Assembly: GCF_021347895.1 (NCBI RefSeq)
Contig: NC_067118.1
Span: 17,329,011-17,393,010, forward strand
DNA from: Acanthochromis polyacanthus
Taxonomy: Eukaryota > Chordata > Actinopteri > Pomacentridae
DNA length: 64,000 nt
Direction of reading: 5' to 3'
Shown: piece after piece, positions 31,958 to 44,195 of the stretch
Position numbering within the stretch: position 1 is the stretch's first letter
Layout: each line of letters begins with the position of its first letter
The notes under the pieces: generated by a model
What the model was told of the DNA's origin: nothing
The model's input: the letters and a program-made list of their open reading frames with translations, nothing else
The model's database searches: none
Translations under genes and position numbers: made by a program

Positions 31958-32198
31958 CATCCATCCATCCATCCATCCATCCATCCATCCATCCTCTATA
32001 CACCGCTTTATCCTCATTAGGGTCGCGGGGGGCGCTGGAGCCTATCCCAGCTGACTCGGGCGAAGGCAGGGGACACCCAGGACAGGTCGCCAGTCTGTCG
32101 CAGGGCTACATACACAGACAAACAATCACATTCACACCTACGGGCAATTTAAAGTAATCAATTGACCTCAGCATATTTTTGGACTGTGGGAGGAAGCC
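31958..32198 (-). repeat. SINE-like repeat with RTE/Rex3-type tail, copy 4, truncated
   Basis: It starts with (CATC)n and carries the same tail phrases as copy 3 (ATACACCGCTTTATCCTCAT, GACAGGTCGCCAGTCTGTCG). It stops abruptly at GAGGAAGCC (32198), so it is a 5'-truncated copy containing only the 3' half. Confidence 0.8.
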
Positions 32199-32249
32199 AC
32201 TATTATTAAGAGCCTACTGCAATTTTGAATCGCCTTTGCAGTTTGGCCC

Positions 32250-32387
32250 ATTCCTTCTTCCGTACGTTTTGACGTACACGGATGTGCGTATGAGTTGTAA
32301 ACAAAAACGGACAATCACTACTTTCCTTCTCTGAGCCAAACCAGAAACCAAACGTCGACATATCTCACCGACCGTACTTTCTTCGAG
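32250..32387 (+). promoter_or_regulatory. probable otud3 promoter and first non-coding exon
   Basis: This is an inference. The only CpG-containing, non-repeat stretch upstream of otud3 in the right orientation contains a palindromic TACGTTTTGACGTAC motif. It ends in CTTCGAG followed by a strong donor GTACGT at 32388. Spliced to an acceptor near 36736 (GGTGCAG), it would give the otud3 5' UTR. The intron would then carry the RTE LINE. RNA evidence would be needed to place the start site. Confidence 0.35.
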
Positions 32388-32934
32388 GTACGTTTCAGTA
32401 TGTCAGCGGTTTTAAATTATCTAGCAGGTGACTGTGTAGTGAGGCTATCAGCGGGCAGATATGATCTGTTATGTAATATCCAGGCGTTATGTGGTGGAGC
32501 GAGCAGCTGCTAGCTGTCGAAGTTCATGGTAGCTAACAGCGAGCCTGATGCCGATAATGCTCCTTTTGAATTAGTGAGCTATTACGTATGACACTGTTAA
32601 CACTAGCTAGAAAGTTTACCAGGTGTGCGACGCGCCTCTAAGAACAGTGGCTGTTTTCTTTTAAAACATATCCTGAATGTCCACATAATATGTACACAAG
32701 AAGCGTGCTTAGGTGAACACGTTAGGAGGGTCCTGAAATTCTACAAGTTTGTTATTATAAAACTCAGTCTAAAATCCCGAAAAGGAGCATCTTACCCCAC
32801 AACCCGAGGGAGATGCCTGTACTACCTTGGTGTATATACATTCGTTGTTATTTCATGATGTAAATTTATTTTTTAAATTTGTGTGTGGCTCTGGATTTAG
32901 CTGAGATATAAATATTACATAACACAACGCTGCC

Positions 32935-35690
32935 TCAAGGGGTGTCTTCCGTGTGCTGGTCCCAAGCCGGATAAATGTCAAGGGTTGTGTCAGGAAGGGC
33001 ATACGACATAAAACCTATGTCAAATGAAATATGTGAACCAGTCTTACGACTTCCATACTGGATAGGTCGAGGCTTGTGTTAACGACGTATACAGGAAAAG
33101 CTAGAGAGTTGGTTGACATGATGCAGAGGATGAAGGTGGACATACTGTGTGTTCAGGAGGCCAGGTGGAAAGGTAGCAAGACTGGAAGTTTAGGAGCAGG
33201 GTTTAAGTGTTTTATCATGACATGGATAGGAAGAGAAATGGAGTAGGAATTATCTTGAGGGAGGAGTTTGTTAGGAATGTCCTGGAGGTAAAAAAAAAAA
33301 AAAAAAGGAGGGTCAGAGTGATGAGTTATAAGCCAGAAATTGAAGGTGTGAAGTTCAGTGTTGTTAGTGGTTATGCTCCACAGGTAGGATGTGAGCTAGA
33401 AGAGAAGGAGAAATTCTGGAGAGAGTTTGATGAACTGATGTTGAATATCCCCAGAAGTGAGAGAGTGGTGATTGGTGTAGACTTCATTGGACATGTTGGT
33501 GCAGCTGACAAGGTGGATTTAGTGTCCAGGATAGGAACACAGAAGAACAAATGGAGGTAGACTTCGCAAAAAAAAAATGCAAATGACCATAGTGAGTGCT
33601 TTCTTCCAGAAGAGGCAGGAACATAGTGTGAATTATGAGAGCGAAGGTAGGAGCACACAGGTAGACTCCATCTTGTATAGACGGTGTAATCTGAAGGAGA
33701 TGAGTGACTGTAAAGTAGTGGTAGGTGAGAGTGTAGCCAGACAGCATAGGATGGTGGTGTGTAGGATGACCCTGGTGGTAAAGAAGATGAAGAGGGCAAA
33801 GGCAGAGCAGAGGACCAAATGGTGGAAGCTGAAAAAGGAAGAGTGTTGTGAAGTTTTTATGGAGGAGTTAAGACAGGATCTGAGTGGTCATGAGGTGCTT
33901 CCAGATGACTGGACAAGTACAGCTAATGTGATTAGGGAGACAAATTGGAGAGTACTTGGTGTGTCATCTGGAAGGAAAAGAGATTTGGTGGTGGAATGAG
34001 GAAGTGCAGGCATGTATACAGAGAAAGAGGTTAGCTAAGAAGATGTAGGACACTGAAAGAAGTGAAGAGAGTAGACAGGAGTACAGGGAGATGCATTGTA
34101 AGGTGAAAGTAGAGGTGTCAAAGGCCAAACAAAGGGCGTATGTTGACTAGGAGGGAGAGACTGATTTGTCCAGGTTGGCGAGGCAGAGAGATAGAAATGG
34201 AAAGGACGTGCAGCAGGTTAGGGTGATTAGGGAGATGTACTGACAGGGGCCAGAAGTGTGATGGGAAGATGGAAAGAGTAGATGAATGAGGAAAATGAGA
34301 GAGAACAAAGAGTAGAAGAGGTGACCGTTGTGGACAGGAAATAGCAAATGTTAGTAAAGATGAAGTAAGGAGCAGATTGAAGAGGATGAAGAGTGGAAAG
34401 GCAGTTGGTCCTGATGATATACCTGTGGAGGTGTGGAAGTGTCTAGGAGAGGTGGCAGTAGAGTTTCTGACGAGGTTGTTCAACAAGATCTTAGAGAGTG
34501 AGTAGATGTCTGAGGAATGGAGGACAAGCATGCCAGTGCTGATTTTTAAGAACAAGAGAGTTGTGCATAGTGTTGATGAGCCATAGAATGAAGTTATTGG
34601 AAAGAGTATTGGAAGCTGGACTGTTGGAGCCAAAATAAGATTTATTTGTATTAATTATTGTTAGTGTTGGTATGACTGTGTGGGTGTGGCTTTAGGAGCC
34701 AGGGGGTTGTCCTCTGTAGGAAGGACATACCTGCTAATGAATGAATGAGGGCAGGTGTGTAGTTTGGGGAAAGGAAGCCAAACAGTTTTCGACCGTGCTC
34801 AACGCCATGTCAAACAGGTGAATGTTTTCAGGTCATATAATTTTGGTTAATAGGAAACTTAATGTATGGACTGAATGATACTTATCTGCAAGTGTTGTCA
34901 ATGAAAGGAACATCAAGTACAACCAAGCAGAGACACTGTTTTGATTTGAGGCCGCACGCGTCAGACTTAAGCCACCTAACTGCCACCCCAGTGACTGCAG
35001 CTAAAGTCACTACAAAGACCAAGGAAAGAAGTGACCATTGGTGAGCAGCAGTATGGTTTCGTGCAAAGAAAGAGTACTACAGATGCAGTGTTTGCTTTGA
35101 GGATGTTGATAGAGAAATGCAGAGAAGGTCAGAAGGAGCTGCATTGTGTTTCTGTAGATCCAGAGAAAACATGACAAGGTGCCCAGAGAGGAACTGTGGT
35201 GTCGCATGAGGAAGTATGGAGTGGCAGAGAAGTATGTTAGAGTGGTGCAGGACATGTATGAGGACTGTAAGACAGTGTCGATGTGTGACAGAGGAGTTCA
35301 AGGTGGAGGTGGGACTGGATCAAGGAGTCCCTTCTTGTTCATTATAGTGATGGACAGGCGGACAGATGAGGTTAGACAGAAGTCTCCATGGACTAGGATG
35401 TTTGCAGATGACATTGTGATCTGTAGTGAGAGCAGGGAACAGGTGATGTGGAGGAAAATCTAGAGAGGTGGAGGTATGTCTGGAAATGGAGAGGAATGAA
35501 GGTTGGCTACAGAAAGACAGAATAGATGTGTTTGTATAACAGAGACACAAGTGTAAAGGTGAGGTTACAGGGAGCAGAGATGAAGAAGGCGGAGGATTTT
35601 AAGTACGTAGGGTCCGCAGTCCAGAGCAATGGCATGTGTGTGGAAAAGAGGTGAAGAAGCAGGTTGGAATGGGTGGAGAAAATTGTGAGA
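32935..35690 (+). mobile_element. RTE-type LINE, decayed
   Basis: Endonuclease pieces are recognisable: RKRNGVGIILREEFVRNVLE near 33230, VVSGYAPQVGCELEEKEKFW near 33370 and VVIGVDFIGHVG near 33465. These are followed by STQVDSILYRRCNLKEM at 33650. Reverse transcriptase pieces are KSGKAVGPDDIPVEVWKCLG near 34390, EQQYGFVQRKSTTDA near 35045, and the catalytic FADDIVIC near 35400. Several stops and frameshifts and a poly(A) run at 33290 break the frame. About 400 bp of unrelated sequence interrupts it at about 34625-35020. It occupies the interval between the likely otud3 first exon and its coding start. Confidence 0.85.
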
Positions 35691-36736
35691 TGTTATAACC
35701 ACTGATATCTAAATTACTAACCTAAAAATACCACTCCCACACACACAAGCACACACGTGCACCTACTACTGCAGGAATTTTCACCAAATAACTTAAACGA
35801 CTCTTATTGAGAAAGAATTAATCACTGTAAAATAATGGTTTTATTTAGAAAATAGAAATGCTGCTTTAAAAATCTGGATATTTTGTTCTGTGAAACATAT
35901 TTTTTTAATGTGAATTGTTTTATTGTGGCCTTGGATCACATTCAGATCTTCCTTCAAAATTCTTGCATTCTAACATATTGTAAGTAAGTCTGAAAAAACC
36001 TTCCATATGCCTCTCATGTAAATAGTACAAATTTATATTGTTTGTATATGTATGCTTATTTTGTACTGTCAAATTTGACATCAGCATTCTTCAAAACCAT
36101 TTATTTTGATTTCCTCAGTCCAGTAAAATGATCTCAGTGCTATTTAAGGATTCGCCAGGCCAATATTATCCCTGAAAAGACTTTAAATTTATCCTAACAT
36201 ATTTAATGGATCGAAGGAGAATTTTGGTGGGATTACCCTACATATTTAGTTGTATTACTAATAACAAGCTTGATAGATTTATATCAAAGCCCAATAAATT
36301 ATTTAGCTTCAGAACAAATTGGAATTCTGAAGTAGCACAACACAGTCAACAGTGATTCCTATTACATTTTTTTCTTGTATATTGACTGCAGTATTAATTT
36401 AGGGAAATTGAAATTTGATCTTTGCTTAATTTAGTTTTAAATTAGCCAGTTAGCCATGAGCGAATCAGACAAAATACAGTGAATAGTTCATGGATTCCTA
36501 TCAATCCTAAAATGTTCAATTTTCTGATGGAGTCTGGCAAAATGTCTTTTACCCCACACATCAAACAGACTTTAGTGGGATGTTTGTCGCTCTCAAAATC
36601 ACAGCTTCACACAAGATTAACTAGTTGAAATGATTTCTATGACATTAGTGATGTTTTTAGAAAAGTAATATTATCTCTCTACTTTTCCTTGTCATCCCCC
36701 CACCACTGCTTCTGTGTCTTTTTAAAAAGGGTGCAG
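35691..36736. other. AT-rich spacer upstream of otud3 coding start
   Basis: No gene or named repeat was seen. A pyrimidine tract ending in GGGTGCAG (AG at 36735-36736) just before the otud3 leader looks like a splice acceptor. Confidence 0.35.
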
Positions 36737-36826
36737 ATGTGTGGCAGTGGTTGATGAAGTGCCAGCTCCCCACCATAAGCAGACATATTTTGGTGTTGTC
36801 GGCCTGCAGAAACAATTGCAGCCAAC

Positions 36827-39800
36827 ATGTCTAGGAAACAGACACCGAAATCTGTGCGAAGCAATAAAAAGAGTGAACTGGAACGTAAGAGGGATGAGCG
36901 GGCAGCACGCAGGGCCATTGTGAAAGACCGCAAGAACCGCCCTCAGGATGGTGACGAAGGCGCAGAGTTTGTCAGTTTCTCCAATCAGCTCCAGGCCCTG
37001 GGGCTCAAGCTGAGGGAAGTCCCTGGAGATGGGTAAGAGCACTAAAGCTGACCTTCTTTTCCCTCTTCATTATTCTTTATCACCTCCTGATCCTGTAACC
37101 TGTCTCTTATGTCTTATCCTTTGCTGATAAGCCAGGACATCATGACCACTCCTACCTAATGGGTTGCTTCTGCTTTGCATTGTTTCACAACAGCTCTGAC
37201 AACACAGATGCATAGGCACATCATCTGAAGGTGGTATGTGGTACAAGGGCTTTAGCAATCCTAAAATAAACTGTGGTTTGGGGACCCTATTGACCAGACA
37301 TCTTCTAGCACTCTGTTGCTATTTAATGGTTTGGCCCTTCTTTGTACACTGCTGCTGTGTCCTCGGTGCTCCTCACTGGGAGCACATTAAACAGCCGTGC
37401 TCCATCCCAGTCATCTGGCTGATTTGTCTCATGTCAAAGTCACCCACACCTACACCCTGGGTGATGAGACTATAGCAAGAGACACTTGACAAGAGATGGA
37501 CTTGACAGTGAGGTGGGCATGGTGGCCGGTGTGGGGCCTCCATCTGGTGATATTTGGTCTAAGCCAACCACTAGAAACCTTCGCCTCCTCTTTGTCCTTA
37601 TTTATTGTTGTTTATGTGTATTTTTTTATTACTGTGTCACCATTAAAATTATTATCTATATACCTTGATAGATGCGCCAAAATAAATTATTCAAAAAAGG
37701 TGGTAAAATCACAATAAATCTTTTTCTTTAAAAAAAGGTGTTATTAAAAATAATTTTTTATTCTCCATATCAATTGAAATAAAACATTTTAGCGTGATAG
37801 ACTTTTCAGTTAAATCACTCAGCCCGACTCATACCTGGTCTGTTTTTTTCCGCGTCCAAGTTGTTGAAGAGAAACTTTTGCTGTCTAACATGTTGTAGCC
37901 CTTGACCTTGCCATATGAGATGATCATTCTAATTACTTCATCTATGAGTGGTGATAATGTTTTGACTCATCCATGTATACACAAAGCTTAGCTTCAAGCT
38001 GGAGGTATCTGTCTCCCCGTCAGTAACCAGGATGCACATTATGTTATCTGTCTATATGCAAGCAGCAATGCACTGCAGCTAAACTGCAATCTTTTTAAAC
38101 TGTGGGGCAGCATAAATTGGAAATCAATGTCACTTATGTTGTTGTTTGTCCATCATTCATGTTTACTGTGGACAGAAGGTCCAGGAAGCTTCTGTTTTGA
38201 AGGCTTTTACCGTTATTGACGCAAACACAGACATGTACATATGTATGACACCAGTCGCATGTTTGTCTCCTGCAGGAACTGCCTGTTCAGAGCTCTAGGA
38301 GACCAGTTAGAGGGTCATTCCCGGGGTCACCTGCGGCTCCGCCAGGAGACAGTCCAGTATATGACGTCTCATCGACAAGACTTTGAACCCTTTGTCGAGG
38401 ATGACGTGCCCTTTGCACAACACTGTAAGAAAAAATTCCAGCAGGTGACACAAAGTAAATTAAATACAAGGTTATGGTTAGATAGATGCTCACCAATACC
38501 TCATTCACAATCAACAATCCTATGTTGATACTTGGTCTGGGCAGAGTTTTGGCTAACAACTATGCAGAAGCTCCTGGTGGTGGGCCTTTCTGGTTGCAAT
38601 AGAATGACAGATATTGTACTCTACTGTTCACTACCAGTCAAAAAATTTGGACACACCTTCTCATTCAATGGTTTTTATTTATTTTAATTATATTCTACAT
38701 TGTGGATTAATACTGAAAACATCAAGCTATGAAAGAACAGGTATGGAATTATGTTGTAAACAAGAGAGAGTATGTTTGCTATTATAGATTCTGTAAAGTA
38801 GCCCCCTTTTGCTTTGACGTCTTTGCACACTCTTGGCGTTCTCTGTCAGCTTCATGAGGTAGTCACCTGGAATAGTTTTGAATTAACGTGTGCCTTGTCA
38901 AGTCAATTTGTGGAATTACTTGCCTTCTTAATATGCTTGAGACCATCAGTTGCGTTGTGCAGATGTCGGGTTAGTACACAGTGGATAGCCCTATTTGACT
39001 AATGTTGTAATCCATATTGTGGCAAGAACCACTCAGCTGAGTAAAGAGAAACAACAGTCCATCATTACTTTAAGACATGAAGGTCATCCATCCGGAAAAT
39101 TTTAAAAACTTTAAATGTATCTTCAGGTGCAGTCGCAAAAACCATCAAACGCTACTACGAAACCATTTTTAGAGCTACACACTACTTTCTGCAGCACAAT
39201 ACTGTTCAGATAATGCTCTGGAGGGTATGGTGCCACGGTGTGTTCCAGCACTACATTCATGCAGACAGAGGAGGTTGTAAGTAATCAAGAAAAGTTGGGA
39301 CACCTGTAGGATTTGGTAGAACCAACTTTCAAGGCAACCTACATTGCTGCAGAACAACTTTAAGGTGTTAACCCATTTCTATTTCCCTGAAAAGGGCCTT
39401 TTTGTATTATTCTTAAATGTGTATTATTTTTCAGTTTTGGGTGACCTTACCTTATTGTTTAACCTCTTGCAGTTCACCACTTCCCTTTGTACCATTTCAA
39501 GCTATTCATTGGATTAAACTACTTGAATTTCAATAAACACCTGGAAAATGGGGGAATTCTAAAACTTTTGACTGTTAGTGCAGTCTGTGACTAAATCCTA
39601 GAAAGTGATGGTCGGTAATCAATTTTGTTTTCTCTTATCCAGTGTCCAACCTTTCTCAACCTGGTACATTTGCTGGAAATGATGCTATTGTGGCTTTTGC
39701 TCGCAGTCAACAGGTGAAAGTGGTCATCCATCAGCTGAACACACCGCTGTGGGAGGTAGGGGCAGAGGCGGTCAAAGGACATTATGTCATCTAATATGCT

Positions 39801-42422
39801 TTACCATGTGATATCTTCACACCCTGTGGTACGCCACAGCTTTTATATGTTGTGTTTGTCATTGCAGATAAATGGTGTAGAGAAGCAGGTGTGCAGAGAG
39901 CTACACATTGCCTATCGCTATGGAGACCATTACGACAGCGTGAGGCGGATTGGAGACAACTCTGAGAGTCCTGCCCACCTCCGCATAGAGGTATACAATG
40001 TACAATAGGTATCAGTTAGAACAGTGTTTAGGAACAGCTATCATTCTCATCTGACACTAGCTGAAAACAATTGTAAGTTCCAGGCCTATTTAACTTAATT
40101 TTTTAAATATTTGTTGTTATTATTAATTAATGCACGGATTGCGGCATCTTCTAATGATGTGGTTCTGATGTTTCCCCATCTTTGCAGAATCTGCAGAATT
40201 CACATGGCCAGCAGCGTGAGTTTGGGGACGGGCAGAGGGACAGACAGAAAAACCCTTCTCCTACAGCGTCAGAGGAGGACAGCGTCATCCTGAGCTCCAT
40301 CAAGAATCGAGGAATCCAGGGTCAGAGGTTACACTTGACTCATTGACTGCTGGGAGAATTAGACTGCCTGGAGTCAGCTTAATTAATGACTTCACAACCC
40401 TCATGACTTCAAGCAGCTTGTCTATTCAGCTAAATTTTCACATGAACACATCAGCCTGTACGTACATAGCCTGTCTGCAAGACATTAACTGGTTCTGTTC
40501 ATGTGTTTATTGTGTGTATTTTCTGAGTAGGCGATGAAGAGAACCTGCTCCAACTGAGTGCGGCGACAATTAACGCTGAATGGCTTGTCGGTTCTGTGCT
40601 GGGCCAGTCCTGCCAGGGCCAGTGTGCCTCAGGATCCTGCTCAGCCTGCAGAGCTGCTGCGGCCGACTGCAGTGAGCACAAGCAGCCAGCAGACGGCAGC
40701 AACGTTCAAAAAACTAAGGTGCGCTCAAAGGAGAGATTTTGCAAAACCCCTCTTCAGACATGCACCCAGTTCTGTTCAAGTTTCTGTCAAATTCACACTA
40801 GTAGCTGCACCTAGTAATATTTGTGTATCACTTTCACCACGGCGCAAATCCAAACTGAAGTAGAAAAACAAGCGACAGTGACTTCATTGAATTTTTTGAA
40901 TTGTAAATTAGTCTCAAGAGAGAGGAGAGTGGATCAGTCCGGGCCAGGATCTGACAGCAAGTCATGATGTTTGTTGGTAGTTTATTACATACCCACATGA
41001 TTAGACTGCAGCAGTGTTCCCAAAGAGAGAGACCTGTTTACATGTATGCCTGTTAACTTCATTAATTACTTTTAATTAAAATTATCCTTGACATGAGGGA
41101 AGGATGGATCAGGATCACTAGGGTCCCATAGGTGAGCAGTCAAAGTTTATCAGCAGCAGTTAATTATTTTGTTACTTTGCATTACTGTTCTCCATCCTGA
41201 GCTTTCAGTTTAAGAAATCAGAATTAATCTGGGCTGTTAGTTATTTGGGCACTTTGATGAGCTGCCTTTAGTTTACATTTTGTTTTTTATGGCATTATTA
41301 TGTGTTCTACATCACCTGGTTTATTATCTAAACTCACTTGAATGACTAACATCACGTGCATATCACAGCTCTCTCCAGTAATGTGGGGGGATGTCTGCAT
41401 GAAACCACAAGAAACATTAATAGAAAAGTGATTTATGTCTGAATGACTACAATGCCGTCTCTTGAGCGGATTGATTAAACCAGCAATGTTCTATGTCCCA
41501 TGTCTAAACAGGGCTTAACTGACACACACATTTTCTTGCTCATTAGTTCATTATTTCATATCCTGTCCAGAAAAATGTATTGTCATCCAAGTTCATTTTC
41601 ATTGTACAGCGTGTCCCTAAAGTCTGGAAACGGCAAATCTCATTAGCTGTAATCTTTTTGCCTCCACAGATTAAATATGACTTTGTCGAAAGCAGAAAGT
41701 GGACGTGAAGGATGGACATATCAGAGGACAGCAGATGAATTTAATGAACGTCATCCATGGAGGATTCCACTTGGCTTTTCCATGGTGGCAAAGATGGTTA
41801 AAAAGTTTAAAGAAGCGGGCAGTGTCATGGACAAACCCCGTTCTGGCCGACCAAATGCATCAGCCCAAACTAAGGAATTGGTCATGGCTAAAATTCATGG
41901 TAGCCCCAAACAATTACTTCCCTAACCCTAGCTCTATCTCTATCTTTTGATATGTCCATCCTTTACGTCCACTGTGGTACCACTTCAACTGTTTCTTCTT
42001 TCAACAAAGCCATATTTAATCTGTGGAGGTCAAATGTTATAGTTAATAAGATGTCCTTTGTGTTCTGACTGCAGTGACACCCTGTAGAATTCTCTTTACT
42101 CATAAAATTGACCTACAGTCAATGTGCAGACTGCAGCCATTTAACTTCTTCAATAGATTTGAATAACAATATAGGGACACAAGAGCTCGACATCAGAACA
42201 TGCTTCAGTTAAAGTGTAATTCCTCAAAGCATACATCATTGTTTCCGTCATCCCCAGGTATCCAACAAGCAGAGGAAAGAGCAGCAGCGGCAAGAGAAGA
42301 AGAAGCGCCAGGAGGAGAGGCATCGGCAGAAGTTTATCCAGAGTAAAGGGAGCCAGGACCAGAACCAGAACCTGCCAGAGGCCGTTACTTTAGTACCGGC
42401 TCTCAACACTCTCAGTATATAG
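36827..42422 (+). CDS. otud3: otud3, OTU-domain deubiquitinase 3
   Basis: OTUD3 is a cytosolic OTU cysteine protease that removes ubiquitin chains; PTEN is a known human substrate (family knowledge). Coding exons are 36827-37032, 38276-38424, 39643-39755, 39868-39990, 40188-40320, 40531-40718 and 42258-42422. All have AG/GT borders, and the phases sum to 358 aa; human has 398. The start MSRKQ and the basic [11 protein letters not shown] region match human. The catalytic loop is [20 protein letters not shown] with Cys71. It is followed by [26 protein letters not shown], and [18 protein letters not shown] with catalytic His177. The end [20 protein letters not shown] also matches human. Between the OTU domain and this end the sequence diverges: the UBA-like region is not obvious, and exon 6 encodes a Cys-rich patch. 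A Tc1-type element lies in intron 2 and a foldback mariner relative in intron 6. Confidence 0.96.
37033..38275. other. otud3 intron 1
   Basis: No recognisable feature was seen; it is AT-rich in the middle. Confidence 0.4.
38629..39580. mobile_element. Tc1-type element, deletion derivative, in otud3 intron 2
   Basis: The ends are inverted: CACTACCAGTCAAAAAATTT on the left, and AAACTTTTGACTGTTAGTG on the right. Near the left end, GCTTTGACGTCTTTGCACAC and neighbouring sequence resemble the C-terminal part of a Tc1-family element on the minus strand. The other end carries the 5' region. The transposase frame is destroyed. At about 950 bp it is shorter than an autonomous Tc1. Confidence 0.75.
40719..41606. 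other. otud3 intron 6, first part
   Basis: No recognisable feature was seen. Confidence 0.35.
41607..42084 (+). mobile_element. foldback mariner-type miniature element, copy 1
   Basis: The termini are CAGCGTGTCCCTAAAGTCTG and the complement of GTGACACCCTG, flanked by TA on both sides (41605-41606 and 42085-42086). The inverted arms match discontinuously for about 120 bp, including CCTCCACAGATTAAATATG and its complement. Also in the arms are the pair at 41699-41722 and 41949-41972, a 24-bp match with one mismatch. The centre encodes only a helix-turn-helix fragment: [20 protein letters not shown], then [18 protein letters not shown]. That is the DNA-binding part of a mariner-like transposase without its catalytic domain. 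Confidence 0.8.
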
Positions 42423-42915
42423 ACTGGAGCATGGCCATAAATACCTACTGCTATTCTAGCTACCAGTGGCTGTCCACAAACTTTTGCACATAGTTCAATT
42501 TGATTCAGTCACAGTGGATAACCTTTCCTAAAGAAAGCCCTATAGTTTCTTTGCAAACAGTATAACGGTGCCTGCAAACTTGTATGAGTGAGATGTGTGA
42601 AAGTTATAAAAGGAGAGTGACAGAGCATGACTATCAGTGTTTTTTGTTTGTGTTTTTGATTTACTTCAATCCCTGGTTGGTGTTGGTGTAGAAGCTCCTC
42701 TGGTCTACCTACTACGCTACCTAGCCCTCTTTCTATGCTTGGACATCTGGCTTACCATGACAACCATGCAGAGGATCTTGGATTTGGATTGAATGAACTT
42801 GTTCAGATTATTCTGTTCGTCATCAAAGAATAGGGTAAAGGAAGATCGGCAGATAAATGATTGTTACGCACACGGTGTAAGAAATGTGGCAATAAATAAT
42901 AATAAATGATCATTT
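42423..42915 (+). other. otud3 3' UTR
   Basis: This is the non-coding sequence after the otud3 stop. AATAAA at 42891-42896 (in AATAAATAATAATAAA) is a good polyadenylation signal. Confidence 0.6.
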
Positions 42916-43115
42916 CCAGTTTTTGTGTATACCAGATAATATATTGATTATTCACAGTGGCATGTTTAAGTACATTATTCAAGTAAGTCATTTACATTTT
43001 CATCTTGTGACAGGATATTAGTAAATTTATTGTTGCAATTATTTTTATAAATGTCTTCATGGCAAAATATATCAAATTTAACATTAACAGACATAAGGAC
43101 AGAATACTAAGGTTT

Positions 43116-43148
<33 letters not shown>

Positions 43149-43541
43149 CATAAATCCTGTCTAAATTAGTTTCCTGGGATTTTGTCCATCCTGCCACTAT
43201 TAAAGTTGAATGATATTTACAGCAAACACAAATCATGGATCCCACAAATTGAGGCATTTTACTGTGATTTATAGAAACACACAACTGATTATGAATATAG
43301 TGATGCCTTCAGTCAAATGGTAGCATCTTAATGTCTGTATATGATGCTACGATAACTGTCATTGATTTTGTGGGCGGGTCAGGAAAACTTGCCAGTAAAC
43401 CAATCAGTCAGGTTGGATATTCAAAGGGTGAAGTGCTACGCTTAATAATATTCCATAAACCCTCTATGCTTTACATGTTTGCAATCATGCAGCCACATAT
43501 TTGATACTTTGCTATGCTAACATCTGGGACTTCATCTAGTA
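42916..43541. other. spacer between convergent otud3 and bcas2
   Basis: Contains a short (GT)n(TA)n tract at about 43118-43148. Nothing else was recognised. Confidence 0.4.
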
Positions 43542-44187
43542 CAGCGGTGTCAAACTCATTTTAGTTCAGAGGCCACATGTAGCACAATTTGATCTCAAGT
43601 GACCAGTAACATCAGAGCATAGTAACTTATAAAGATTTACATCTTTAAATTTTCCCCTTTGTTTTAGTGCAAAAATGTAATTTCTGAAAATGTTCACATT
43701 TAATGAACTACATATTTTTTTACAAGACATAAACAACCTAAAATTTCTTAGAAAAATAAGTGAAATTTCAACATTATGCCTAAGTTTATCATTTACACAT
43801 TACAACTTAGAAGTCACAGAGATCCCAAAGGTACAAAACATTCAGCTGCAGGTATCTGGAAGTGAACAATCTAGTATTTTAGTTTTTGATCAAATCAACT
43901 TGTCAAGATCTAGAAATTATTTTAAATTTACGTTCATTTCCATATCTGTGTAGTACTCCTGAGGACCACAGCACACAAACTAAAGTGGAAACTATTAAGG
44001 TTTAGTTATCCCCCTGCCTTGTAAATGTCTAAAATTTATACATAAAAAAATGCAGAAGTTGTGGCAGTACAGTGGACAAAGTTAAAATAACAGTTGACAT
44101 CTGTAATTATTATATTTTGCCAAGTCATCCTGCAGGCTGGATTGGACCCCCCGGCAGGCTGTTTGTGGCGCATGTTTGACACCCCTG
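43542..44187. mobile_element. hAT-type non-autonomous element with perfect 8-bp target duplication
   Basis: The ends are CAGCGGTGTCAAACTCATTT and GCATGTTTGACACCCCTG, which are inverted copies. The 8 bp ATCTAGTA occurs immediately on both sides (43534-43541 and 44188-44195), the duplication size made by hAT transposases. The 646-bp body has no transposase domain. A fragment of a related copy lies at 62462-62735. Confidence 0.9.
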
Positions 44188-44195
44188 ATCTAGTA

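Noticed and set aside
31803..31993. CRISPR-like regular repeats
   Set aside because: The regular spacing is a (TAGA)n tract and a (CATC)n SINE tail; there are no spacers.
33371..34633. Minus-strand open frames rich in Ser, Pro and Leu
   Set aside because: They are shadows of the purine-rich plus-strand RTE LINE.
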